A stretch of DNA of 64,000 nucleotides, from positions 2,356,001 through 2,420,000 of the forward strand of contig JAJFZO010000863.1 in assembly GCA_021397835.1 (NCBI GenBank). The letters run 5' to 3'. This stretch comes from Moringa oleifera. Taxonomy: Eukaryota > Streptophyta > Magnoliopsida > Brassicales > Moringaceae. Of this stretch, positions 30,056 through 42,094 are shown piece by piece. Numbering within the stretch: the stretch's first letter is position 1; every line of letters starts with the position of its first letter. Position numbers and translations under genes: made by a program. The notes below the pieces were generated by a model. That model was not told the DNA's origin, made no database searches, and was given only the letters and a program-made list of their open reading frames with translations.

Positions 30056-30545
30056 TGTTAAGATCATGCCAAATAGAATAACCACACCGATGAGGCCCTA
30101 ACACGATTCATGTATGCAAGACATGAGAATAATAAGACCATTAGTTAGGTAGTCCAAGCTGGCAAGGTTATTTTGGTCTTTTTATTTACATTCTGTTTTC
30201 TGTTTTGGGTTGGAATGATTTATTGTGCAAAGAGGGGCTGTGGGTGATTTGATTCAGGGATAACTTTCTGGTTATGTGAAATCAGAGCTGAGCTCTAGAG
30301 GGGAGGCAACAAGGGACTCTCGAATTCCCTCGCTAATCACTGTATTCGTTTGTTTCTTTTAATATATAAGTTGCAACAAGCTATCACCGCATTATTGGAT
30401 GCAAACTGAGAACTGTAATCATGGGGTTCTATCATATTGGTATCAGAGCCTAGCCAGGAACAATGCCACCAAAGAAGACTGATGAACACTTGGACGCCAT
30501 TGAGCAAGGGGATGATGTGATATTTAATACTAAGCACCTATTGTA
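30056..30545 (+). mobile_element. LTR retrotransposon fragment: LTR, PBS and gag start
   Basis: A likely LTR runs from TGTTAAGATC at 30056 to TATCA at 30434 (379 bp). Two bases later is TTGGTATCAGAGCC, the primer-binding site complementary to initiator Met-tRNA. An ATG at 30463 opens a gag-like start (MPPKKTDEHLDAIEQGDD) that is cut off near 30545. No second LTR was found, so this is the 5' end of a deleted element, in the 5'-UTR intron of the FAM32A-like gene but on the opposite strand. Confidence 0.7.
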
Positions 30546-31431
30546 GGGCTCCAATACTAGTTATAGTATGAATTATATGACCTATCAAATACAAATACAA
30601 ATACAAAAAAAAAACCCATCCACAATCAAAATGAGAGTAACCTAAATTGACTTTAGTCTTAGTGAAACGTAATTTAGAAGAAATAGCCAAAATTTGAGAT
30701 CTGAACCTGAAAAATTGATATATAAACTTCAAAAATCGGAATAAAAGAGAAAATAGATTTTAAAAAAAAATCTAAAAATGAACTCAAGAAGAATAATAAC
30801 TCCTTCAAATCCTTCACATAAACCTTGGTAATAAAGAAACAGATATGGTTTTCAATTAATTAGGCATGTTAAGTCTAAGGGCTTTGATCATGAAACTTTA
30901 AAATGGACATACAAACTTCAGAAACCTTAACAAACAGAGAATAAAAAGTTGAAAAAGAAGCAAATAATCAACTCAAAAGAGACTTAAACCAGAATCCTGA
31001 CTCCTTTGAATCCTTCACAATAATTCTTTTCATGACAATAACATAAAAGTAACATTTCCAGATTAATTGCAATATTCAAACTGCTGCATTCCTCGCAGTA
31101 TATAAGATACAGCAATCAAGCACATAGACAACACCGCACAATAATATATAGTATAACAGCTAAAAAGGTGAAAAGAGACAGTAGAGAAGCAAGTAACAAT
31201 CAATCATAGCTTCATGCATTAAAATTAAAAACGTAATAGATAGATGATGCATTACTAACGTCACTTTAAGGAGAATCTAACAAGAAAAAAGAAGCAGAGA
31301 TATTAAAGCATTCACATCTGAAGTTAAGATACGGACGCCAAGAATATGTAAACCTAAAAGATCAAATCACACTACACATACACATACACGTAACACCTGT
31401 GTAGAAAATATGCAAACCTAAAAATCGTTAC

Positions 31432-31558
31432 CTTAAACAGCGAACACTCCTATCTGCTTAGTCGCTTATGGATCGAAGAAGGAAACTCCCTGATTTCCTT
31501 ATATTGAAAAGGGAGAGTATTTAAAAAGGAGACCGGAGCGAGCGAACGAGAGAGAGAG
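31432..31558 (-). other. Probable 5' leader exon of the FAM32A-like gene
   Basis: The minus strand shows a CT-rich leader (ctctctctctctcgttcgct) ending in tgtttaag followed by the donor gtaacg at 31431. With the acceptor at 29180 this gives a 5'-UTR intron at 29180-31431. TTTAAATA on the minus strand near 31583-31592 could be a TATA-like element. This needs transcript support. Confidence 0.5.
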
Positions 31559-32323
31559 AGTAGTACAAATTGAAAGAGGAATTATTTAAAATGTTGTTAT
31601 TTTCTGTGGGTAAAAGACGTTGGTTCAGAACGATTGATCAAACCCGACCGGTTTCTCTGGGCTTCGCCCATTCATCATGGCCCATTACAAAAGGCATAGT
31701 GTTGCTTGCACCCTTGTTTTCTTTAAGGAGAAAAAAAAAAAAAAAAAAAAAGGAATACATAACATACACCAATAGCTTAACAATGTTAACATTATTTACT
31801 AAGCTATAGTAGAAATTAGGCAGGTCATGATTTCATTCATTTCTCAGAAGATTTTTTTTTCTGTTCAAAAGTTAGAAAACAAAAAATAATTCAAAAAGTA
31901 TGTTTTTTAAATTTCTATTTTTAAAAAATGCAAATCAAAACGCAAAAATAAGAATATATAAAATATAATAATAAAAAAATTATTTTCAAATGAATTACAA
32001 TTTATAAGCTTCTTTAAATTGTATTTGTTATAAGCTTCTTTAAAGAAATAAATAATTACTTAATTTATATATAGATATTAAAAAAAAATTGTTGATTGTC
32101 TAGTGTGACTAACACAAGTACTTGGAACAAGAGTTCTGCTACTTAATTCATGTGAAATGCACCCAAAAGTCTCCTTTTCATGAAAAACTGAACAACGGTG
32201 GTAGATGATGTGACAGTATATCCCTACATACATCTCAACTTACATGCACCTTAAGGTTATAAAGCATGTCATGTTAACCACAAGGTACAAAAGGCCAAGC
32301 AGGTCTACTCGTACAAGATTTAC
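31559..32323. other. Spacer between the FAM32A-like promoter and the sterol reductase 3' UTR
   Basis: It contains a 21-base A run near 31730 and AT-rich sequence to about 32100. The last 100-200 bp before 32324 probably form the 3' UTR of the minus-strand sterol reductase gene. No gene was seen. Confidence 0.45.
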
Positions 32324-35300
32324 TCAGTAAACTCCAGGAATGATCTTGTAGCGGACCTTCTCACAGTATAATTTCCAGTATTTTCCATACCTGAAACCAG
32401 AGGATATTATCAAATTTTCATCAAGTTCATGAATACTTTGATCATTCTAGAAAGCAAATTCAGTTCATGTGTTAAAGGGGGCTGAGACTGAATGAAGAAA
32501 TTTGCTTACTTGGTTCTGCATCGATCGTCGTCTCTTTTGGCTCGGTCGAAAAGAAGGATGGTAAGAAACACCACATAGAAGTATGGCAGGAACTGAAGAA
32601 TACCAAACGGAAATGGGATGTCGGCAAAAGAAGCTCGGGATAGCGCAAATCGTTTTAATTATATGCATACTTACATGATTGAAAAGAGCAGGGACAGTCC
32701 AGAAGAATGCAGCCAATATTTCCGGTACATAATGGAAATGCCGAGCTAAACCCCACCTGCAAAGGCATTCATTGAGCATCTTTCATTGGTAAGAAGCTTA
32801 GTTTACAAGATAGACATGCAAGTAAAAAGCATCAAATTTTTTTCATGATTCTGACGTTCTTTTCATTTTTGACTTCAGAAGTAGATCATTCATGGGGTTT
32901 ACGAGATTAGTTCAACATTATTAATCAAGTCCAAGAGGGGAAAGAACTACTTGGTATCGGGAACTTGGTACAACTTTTGCTTCTACAATGTAAATTTGGA
33001 AAACTCACCATCCAGATGTTAGAAGAAGGCTAGTCTTAGTTTCCCCAGATTCTGTAGTGTAGGAAGCAACTATCTGCAAAAAAAAAACATTGTTATTAAG
33101 AGAGAAAAGAAAAAGTAGATGCACTTACCTCTCAAGGTAGTAAAGGAGGACTCTTGCCTCAACAATTTTTCTTAGTTTTATATGTTGACTTTATAAAATT
33201 CTTATATAAACATACACACTTAGCCCTCTAAACAATTTATTTAACTCTTGTCCCATTACAGTAAACAATAAAATAACATGTGAAGAACCATGATGCGGAT
33301 CACCTTCGATGGAGCTTTTCCCCAAACCAAGCACTTGCCATTTGTTCTACGAAATTCTTGCCTTTGCCTGTCACAATCATAGTTGATGTATATGCAAAGA
33401 AGTCCTGCCACCAGAATGTAAAGTGCAAGCTGGCAAAGAAAGATTGAGAATGTTGGTAAAGAACAAGAGGGCACAGAAGGTAATGCCAAAAAACGAAATT
33501 CTAATACCCAATGAACATATCATAGAAACAAATTTACAAAATGCAGTTCGTAAATCTTTCTTATCAGTCAAATAAATAAAAAGAGGTAAGTCTTATACCT
33601 GAATGCCAAGGTTCACAGGATGGTTGACGAGGTACATGCCTGGAGAAGTATACACAGATGGAACCCATACCAAGCAACCCCAACAAATGTAGAAGCCAGC
33701 TGGCAACGTCCAAAGATGCATAAGAACAATAAAATTAACTGCCACTAGAAGCTAAGAAAAGAACTTTGGAAAATGAGATTTACATAAGAAAGAACAAAAG
33801 AAGATCAACCACATCAATTTCATGTTACAAAAGTAACTAGAACAGCAAAGGTTTTTCATAGTTTCACACTGGAATGTTCCTTGTATTTTTCATTTTGAAT
33901 TAAATTTCATATAAAAAGGAAACTTCATATTCTTTACCTGCCATAGGTTTTACAGCAAACATATCACATATAATTTTAAAAAATGAATTAAAAAACAAAT
34001 AAGGCAACAAGAAAAGCTCGTAACAGTGTTCTAGGTTGTCTATTTTTTCTCTGGTAAACAAACAGAAGAATGGATTAAATTACTACAGAGTATATGCAAA
34101 CCTCGATCATGTGCAATGTCCATCGTGCTCCAGTAGCCAGCTTCCCACCAGAAAAATTTTGTAACATATACCAGCATCAATATTGTATTCACAGCCATGG
34201 AATCGGCTACTCTCCCATTCATTTCATACTGTAAAATAATGTAAAGATGAAAAATAATCCTCGCTTAAGTCACTAAAATCTGAATTAAAAATTTCTTCAA
34301 AATAATAGAAGATTGAGTAACGCAAATGCCTGAGCCAAGTAAAAATCATTTTCTGCTGTTATGAACTAGGGACACCAACAAATGGATTTAGAATAACTTT
34401 GAAAGCTAACCAATAAATTTAGGGGATCTGGGTAGCTGGCATTGTATAGTGTCATTCAAAAGCAGCCAACTATGTGGCACTGATATAGTACCAGCCAACT
34501 ATGTGGCACTGACATAGCATGTGCCACCTAATAGTAGAACCATGGCGGAGTAATAATGTGATGCAATATGGTTGTCTTCTGCCAAGGAGTCAATCTAATC
34601 AGAGGCAAAAGTAACTACAGTTATGCAAGCCAGATTTGGCACATTGAAAAATAAAGAAAATAAGTACTATGTCAAAAACTGAAAGAGGGCATCAAACTTC
34701 TGTGAACAGGCATATTGAAAGAGAGCTTCCAAGGAAGTAATCGAAGAAGTCCTTGTTAATCTTTTAGGATCAAATGATTAGCTAAGTAACTTTCTTAGAA
34801 TTCTATAAGCAGACACACCAAACAACAGGTCTTACCAAAATCAAATAAGAATTTGATAGACACTGCCATAAATTGAGATTCCACAACAACTTAAAACACG
34901 AGTGAATTCTTAATATTCAGATGCAGAAAGATAAGAGTAAAAACCAGCTTTCACGTCTATGGGAGGCACCCCCTTGATGTTTTGTATATATAATATAAAT
35001 ATATATTTTCATTTCTGATTTTTTTTCCTGAACAAAAAAAGAGCTTTTACCTGCTTTATGCAATATGTGATTGCAAGAACTGCCCAAGACATCATCCCAA
35101 ATCTGCAGTTGGTGAAAACTTTGATATCAAAGTTTTTACCAATTCGAGGATACAGCTCCATACCCTACAACAGGAAGCGGAAAATATTGCATAAGAAAAT
35201 GGCCAAGACGTTTGCTTATTAAAAATTAAAAAAAGAAAAAGAAAGAAAGAAAGATAATTTTCATGTATAAGAACGCGATTCTCAGAACATTTTCAGGACA

Positions 35301-38151
35301 GGTTCTAGATTTCTAGCAAGATAGGAGCCAAGAAGTGAAAGTTTAATCAAATCCAACCAGTGAATTGCATCGTCACTGCTTTTTCACATTTTTCCTTGCA
35401 TAATTAATTCAACTCACCCAATAGAAATCAATTATTACGTTTCCGCACGAACCAGAATCAGTGGAAGATGGCGCCAAATGACCCTGGTAAAAGTAAAAAA
35501 GTAGCATCAAAAATATAAACTTACGTTGCTCAAAAACTTCCACATTATCCAAATTTTAAATCCTCACCTTTACTTCCACATTATCCAAATTTTAAATCCT
35601 CACCTTTATGTATAAGAAAATACAGAAGATGAAGCTTCCGAAAATGAGTGCTGAAAATATTTCTCCCAAATGATCATAAACAACTGTGGGGTTGAATATT
35701 CCAAACCTGAAGAATGTAAAGCAGAAGCCACCATTAAGCTCGAGAGCTATATAACTTATGTGAACCATAACAAAATAATAATAATAATAACAATAACAAC
35801 ATGTAAAACATGTTGCTTTCTAGAATTAGGCAATAGAAAATAAGGACCATTAACAAATTTTTGTGCAAGACCATGCAACTTAAAGCAAACTTCAGGAAGT
35901 ATTAATAGAAGGTTAAGAAAACACAAACCGGTACAGTGCTTTAAGGAGACAAACAGTTGGAACATAAAACTAAGCATGGAATGAGAAACATGGGACTAGC
36001 GGTTTCCTATCTGATAGGGGCTCAATATAGCCAGAAGGAAGAGCATGTCATAGTTGCCAAAAGCTGAAGGACCACTTATGTTTTGTTCCAAGCAATTTGG
36101 AAGAGAACCACTGCTCAATGTTAACAGTACTCAAAAAACACAAGTGAAAAAACTCCAAGAATCAGTCCGCTAATAGTACCAAGGGGAGCTCCTTTGGCAT
36201 AGATATAATAAGCAAAGTGACTAAAACTAAGCTGCAATTGATTGAATTACTCCTAGAAGATTCATTGAGTAATGATAGGAACCTCAAACATCAATGTATA
36301 TCAACCTTTCAATCATTATAATGCACCACTTAGGAATTTAAATTCTTGGTAAAGTCAATTAAAATGCATATGAACATTATACAAAACTATGGGCAAGGAA
36401 TTAATGGAAAAACTCTTTACCACCAAAGACCAACATAAGTGACAATTGTCACTAAATATGCTGCCATACCATTTGCCTGCGATGATCACATAATGTAAAT
36501 TAGAAAAATAATAAATAAAGTTCCATATTTGAACTGCAGACAAGATGAATTTAAGGAGTTGGCCTTTACTCTTACCTTGTAAATTGGTCGATTCCCTGCA
36601 GGAGATATTGGACCCTCAACCCTTTTACCAGGTAGAAGTAATTGAAGTGCAGCCTCGAATGCTGCATAACCAAAAATTATTTTCCAAGCAATAGCAGAGG
36701 GTCTTGGCCATATGTTTATGAATCCCTGCAGCCCATGCTGCCTCAAATAGTCCCAAGTTTGGGCAATAGACCCATCAGCATGCACCATTGTGTACCATCT
36801 TCATGAAATAGAAAGCACTAATTCAGATATATGTTCCAAAAGATGCAGTTTATCTGAATAATCATGAACTTAATTTAACCAAACAGTTAGCTACAGCAAC
36901 AAGGTCTTGCAAAGATGCACCTAAAAACTTAAATGATCCCATTACATTGACGGAAGATGTGAAAGCAGTTTCTTTCACTTTTACAACAACACAGTCAGGC
37001 TTGTCTATGTTTTGCTAACTAACTAATAAAGATAAGGGCACCAAACAGTTGCAATAAAATAAGTGCATTTATAGACCCCTATTTATTAGTAAGCAAACAA
37101 ATACTGCAGAGGTTGCAGCACAAGTTACTCAGTTGACTCAACAGAAAACTTATGAACACATGCAGAGAGTGAGAGAAAGAGTGTGAGAAATCAATATTGT
37201 GTTTCTGTCCCACTTGACTGATTGTATAGTATTCCTCAGAAGGAATTCCTAAATTTTCTCAGGAACCAAACAAAGGAATTTCTAGTTCTACAACTCATTC
37301 CCAAGAATTTCCCAGGATCTAAAAGAAGCATCATAAACACATTCACGAACTTCTGGTTAGAACTTCGGCAACACCATAGTTGGGTTTCAATGAAACATGT
37401 TAGAAACAACTTGTACTAGCCACAACACTTATTAAGATTCGTAAATACACTTTAATAGCCTGCAGAATAAAAACAAGTCAAATTATCTTTTAGGCCTACG
37501 AATCCTTGACAAGGAAATGGGTCTTTGGCCTTCAGATAAACAAAAAATTCAAATGAAACCATAAAAAAAAAAATTGAGATATAAAACTTTAAGCCAACCA
37601 ACAATAGGAGGAGAGACAACACGAAGTGAAGCCATTGAAAAATAAGTCATAAATGATGAGTATTTCCTTCCCCTCTCCCCTACTCTCCAAACAACATTAA
37701 ATTGGGCCCCAATCCTTTTTTTTTTTTTTTAGAAAAGAAAAAAATAATCATATTGATCTTAATATTGCTTAAGTACATTCAATGTCCAGTGATCTAGAGA
37801 TTTCTTAAGATCTAAATAATCTCCGCACTTCTCAATACATGCATGCATATACTTAACAAAGAGACAGAGATGCAGAGACAGTGCGATGCATATATTATAT
37901 AATCAGATACACCACTTTATACAACTGAAAGGTCCACTTGGGTAATACTCGTGAGAGGCCCTTTTTCCTGTTCCCGCAAACTTAAATGATTTTTCCATGG
38001 GAAGAAACGGAGGATTTCAGAGAAGGAAAGATTTGTAAAAAAGAAAAACTTACAGTAAAATAACAAAGGGAGGGCAGAAAGTTAGCAGTGATAACATTGA
38101 AGCATATGTGACCACTGCTGAATGTACAGTCTTCGCCGCTGCCGTTGCCAT
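32324..38151 (-). CDS. DWF5: Sterol delta-7 reductase (7-dehydrocholesterol reductase)
   Basis: ER-membrane, NADPH-dependent enzyme of the ERG4/ERG24 family that reduces the C7 double bond of sterols, a step toward campesterol, sitosterol and brassinosteroids. Thirteen exons on the minus strand: 38151-38054, 36798-36576, 36476-36421, 35706-35604, 35483-35418, 35164-35051, 34228-34102, 33699-33599, 33429-33304, 33073-33009, 32756-32675, 32592-32510 and 32390-32324. They join to 436 aa (Arabidopsis DWF5 is about 432). Visible motifs are LLPGKRVEGPISPAGNRPIY, DFYWGMELYPRIG, FFWWEAGYW, DRQRQEFRRTNGKCLVWG, GWWGLARHFHYVPEI and DDDRCRTKYGKYWKLYCEKV, all family hallmarks. The chosen start gives MATAAAKTVHSAVVTYASML; no ATG lies in frame upstream. 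No stops or frameshifts. A 36-bp tandem duplication covers the exon 4 donor. Confidence 0.96.
35536..35607. repeat. 36-bp tandem duplication spanning a 5' splice site
   Basis: The unit beginning acttccacattatccaaatt occurs twice in a row (starts at 35536 and 35572). Each copy contains, on the minus strand, AAAG|GTGAGG. The proximal copy is the donor of sterol reductase exon 4 (exon end 35604). The distal copy would end the exon at 35568. Confidence 0.9.
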
Positions 38152-41100
38152 TCTCACTCTCTCTCTTTCCAAGTCTCTGTGTTCCTCGAGTCTGCTCTCG
38201 TGAATCAAGTCCTGAACTGAACCCTGCCTTTCTGTGGTTCCGTGGGCAGTGGGCTTCACTTGACTTGGCAATAGACTTTGTTTTCTTTTGATTTTAGAAA
38301 GACGCTCAAAAAATAAATTGTATTTTTTTGAAAAAAAAAAAAAAAAGACTGACGTTTTTTTCTTCCTGTGGAATCCAGTTGTGTACAGTTTATTTTCTAT
38401 TTTTACTCATTTATTTACTGAGTTTGGTCATTTTCAGTTTAGCTATTTTTGTACTACAGACAATGACGTCACAATTAGTACTGAAAATATCTCATGTCCA
38501 ATAAAAGTGGAAATTTTCAATTTAATAATTTATATAAAATAAAAAATTATCAGTTCATGTTTGTTAAAATAATACGATAAATGATAAAACATCATCACTT
38601 GTTCTAAGATTGGAGAGATGTCACTGTTGAGTATACTTACAGTAAGTCAAAGTAAAATTTTCATTACCTCAGCGTTTTACTCAGATTTTATTTCAACAAA
38701 TGGATGTTAATTTTTTCAAAGTTTCCAAATCATAGATGTTATATGTTATTTTTTATTTTTATTTTTATTTTTATCATTTTAAAATATATTTGTAATATAT
38801 AAAAAATAAATAATATATATTATTTAATAATATACTTTTTTATGAGTGATATAGAAATCAAATAATGATACATGAATTAAGTTTTTAAATTTTAATATTG
38901 TAAAAATATTATATAATTAAAAATATATAAAAACTTAACTTTTCATATTTTGTCTGTATTATTTTAAATAATAATGAGTTATACTGATATAATAAGATTG
39001 GATTACATGATGAGATAAAATTAGATGGAATTTGGATTGTCTGAAATTACATTTAATATTATCACAGCTTTAATGAATAATATAATTTTTTAATTATATT
39101 TAAAATTATTTACGAGATAAAAATTACACAACATAATGTTTTTTCTTTTTTGTTTTGCTGAGATTAAAATAAATATAAGACAAACTTATGCCAATCCATT
39201 GGCTGCACCAAACATGAGATTGAAATAAATTTTATTCAATCGTAATCTTATGATACATATCAAAATTAATATCATTTTGAATGTATGATCAAATAAAAAA
39301 TAATATTTTTATTTTAATGTTACATAGAATTTTGATTTTTTAATTTAAATTATTAAAATACCTAAGATCCAATCTAATATCTCAAGGCAATCACATGGTG
39401 AGTCACGTGGCTTTATCACTGTAAAATTTGGCACGTAGCTCCAGCCTTATTTGCCTTCTTTTTGGGTTCATTAAGGTCATGTTGTTAGTAAATGATGTTT
39501 TTTATTCTGAAATTAGTACAAAAATTAATTTTCCTCTTGCCCACTTATGAACTTATAATGTTCCATCCACTACACTATACTATTGGTTGTTACATTTTAA
39601 TATAATTTAAAAAAAGTTATTAATTTTAACTTATAGTTTCTTTTGTAAAGTTACAAAAATCAAGAGATTATTATTTATTTCAATATTAATTTTATATTTC
39701 ATGGGTTGTCTTAATTTATTGGATGGATTGAATAGAGACAAAATGTCCACATTGATTTCAGGGTGAGCCAATTGAACTTTGTCATTTTTTTTTTTTAAAG
39801 TTGGTTATATTATGAAGTCAAGACTACTTCTCAAATTTTATCATCTTTGATTTTAGGGTAAATATAAAAATAATTCTAAAATGTAAATATTGTTTATTTT
39901 ATTTATTTTAGTGAAATTGATTGTTAATATTTTAATTTGATTTAATTTAAATAATAAAAAATAAAATATTTAAATTAAAAGTTTTATACAATAAATTATT
40001 GATTTAATTTTTTTTATAAATGTAAAAAAAAATATATAATAAAAGTATTAAAAATTCAAAATTTTGTAGTGTTAAAAATATTTTTAAATTAAATTTATAT
40101 TACCAAAATTTTAAAAAATTTCATAACAATACTTTGTAAGTCAAAAAATTGTTTGAGAAATGGAGTTAAAATGAGTATAAAATTTATTTAAATAATGTTT
40201 GAGATATTTAAAAAATGATAATATTTTTAAATTTTTCAATGGTGTGACTCAGTGTTTAATTTATATCAAATTAAAAAATTAAATCTATAATTGATTCAAC
40301 TAACACATCAAAGTTAAATTAAAAAAGAGTATAATTTAAATTTTTTTCATATTTATTTTTTATCTTATCATACAAAAAAAAAATATAAGATATCCATATA
40401 TTAAATGAATTTAATATTAAAATTAATTAAAAATTTTAAAAAATAAATTAAGAGTGTTTAAGAAATGATTTGATTCGTTTGTATTTTTTTTTAACGTACC
40501 AAATTATTATCGCGATTTGCTTATTATTTTTAATCATGTTGTTTGATTTAAACCATATAAATTATATTGAGCTGTACTACAAAATGCGATACAGTTTGTG
40601 TAGTTTGATTTATCAATGTACTTTTAGAATAATTATTAAATAACAATAAGTTATTATAAATTAAATTAAATCAAATACAAAGTATAATCAATTTAAAAAT
40701 TTAAAATCTATAAAAGTTTATATAAACAAATTAAAATATCAACTTAGAAGTTCAAAATTAAAACTTATACAAATCAATCAAAATATTAATTTAAAAATTT
40801 AAAGTCTATTAAAATTTAAATAAATAATAATAAATGAAATCATATGTTTACAATATAAAAATAATAAAAATGCATGATAAATCAAATTAATAAAAAAGTA
40901 AGTAATATAATTAAAAAATTAAAATTTTATGAAATACGATATGATCTAATTTTAAATTAAATCATTTTTAGAAAAAAATCTAAATAGTATGCTATTTTTA
41001 AACAATATTCATATGACTTATAATTTTTAAAATTATTTTCAATTATTAATTTTATAATTTAATTAAATTTATACCATTGGACGATATTTTTAACACCCCA

Positions 41101-41870
41101 ACAAGGAATGGAGACCCACTTAAATTTGACCTTTTCAACTTTGCATGTAATGAGGTCAAGGTTGGAGAAGGTGGGCCCATATTATGTAAACAATGTGGAA
41201 AAATAGAAAAAACCATTGGGCTTATTGATCATTTGTCATATCTGGTGGCCTCCTGGGCCCATCGAGGAAGAAAGAATGAGAAAAATAGCCATATAATATC
41301 ATATAATTAGCTGTAAATATATACATATACAAAAAAAAAAAGAAAAACAGCCACATTTGATGGTAATTTTTTTCTTAAATTTATATATATTTTTTATGAA
41401 AGGGAAATTTTTTTTCCATTATTTATCAACTTATTAATTTTTAAATATCTTCTTAAGAGTGGAAAGTTCTTAATAAATTATATTTATTTAATGACAATTG
41501 TTATATTATTATGCTTTTTTTATTTAAATAGGTTATGTTATAAGGTAATAAATAATTTTTTAAAAATATTTATACTCTCTCTTACAAAAATAAAAAAATT
41601 TACACCATATTTTTACACCTTTTGTCATTGTGAATTCTTTAAATTTTTTGGAGTTATTATATATTTTATTTAATTTTATCTTTGCTTTATATAAAGTAAA
41701 TTGTTGTATAAAGTGATGATCTGTATAAATTATTAAATCATATATAAAATATAAATTAAGTAAAATTAGATGCAGTTGTTTAAACTTTACTGTAATGAAA
41801 GAATAATTCAAAATATATGAAAAACCAGCTTCTTCGAAAAATAAAAAAGAAATACGAAAAGAAAGCGTAT
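38152..41870. other. Divergent intergenic region between sterol reductase and PPR genes
   Basis: About 38152-38280 is likely the sterol reductase leader and start region (CT-rich on the minus strand). The rest is very AT-rich. Segments near 38990-39300 (aagattggattacatgatga ... ttcaatcgtaatctta) look like a decayed MITE. A 77-codon open frame at 41077-41310, with one CX2C pair, matches no family I know. The promoter of the PPR gene should lie just before 42095, but no clear element can be named. Confidence 0.4.
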
Positions 41871-42094
41871 ATTCTGTTCAGGGTTTTGCTGCAAAACCCT
41901 CCCGTTTCCCTCTCAAATTTTCTTCTTTTTGTTGCGCTTGGCTCCTGAGGAATTCGTGTTTTCCTAGAAATGTTACTGAGAGATTCTGAAACTCTGATTG
42001 AAAGCCGTCTTCAATCATTCTTACTAATACCTTGTTTTGCCACCATTTTGTTGCTTAGTATTGTTACTTCTAATCACCCTTTGGTGCGGCCAAC

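Noticed and set aside
38152..38271. N-terminal extension of the sterol reductase frame
   Set aside because: The extension has no ATG and starts only at a TTG. The known family start aligns with the ATG at 38151.
41077..41310. 77-codon open frame with a CX2C pair
   Set aside because: It has a single cysteine pair, no family match and no neighbouring exons. Kept only as a note in the intergenic entry.
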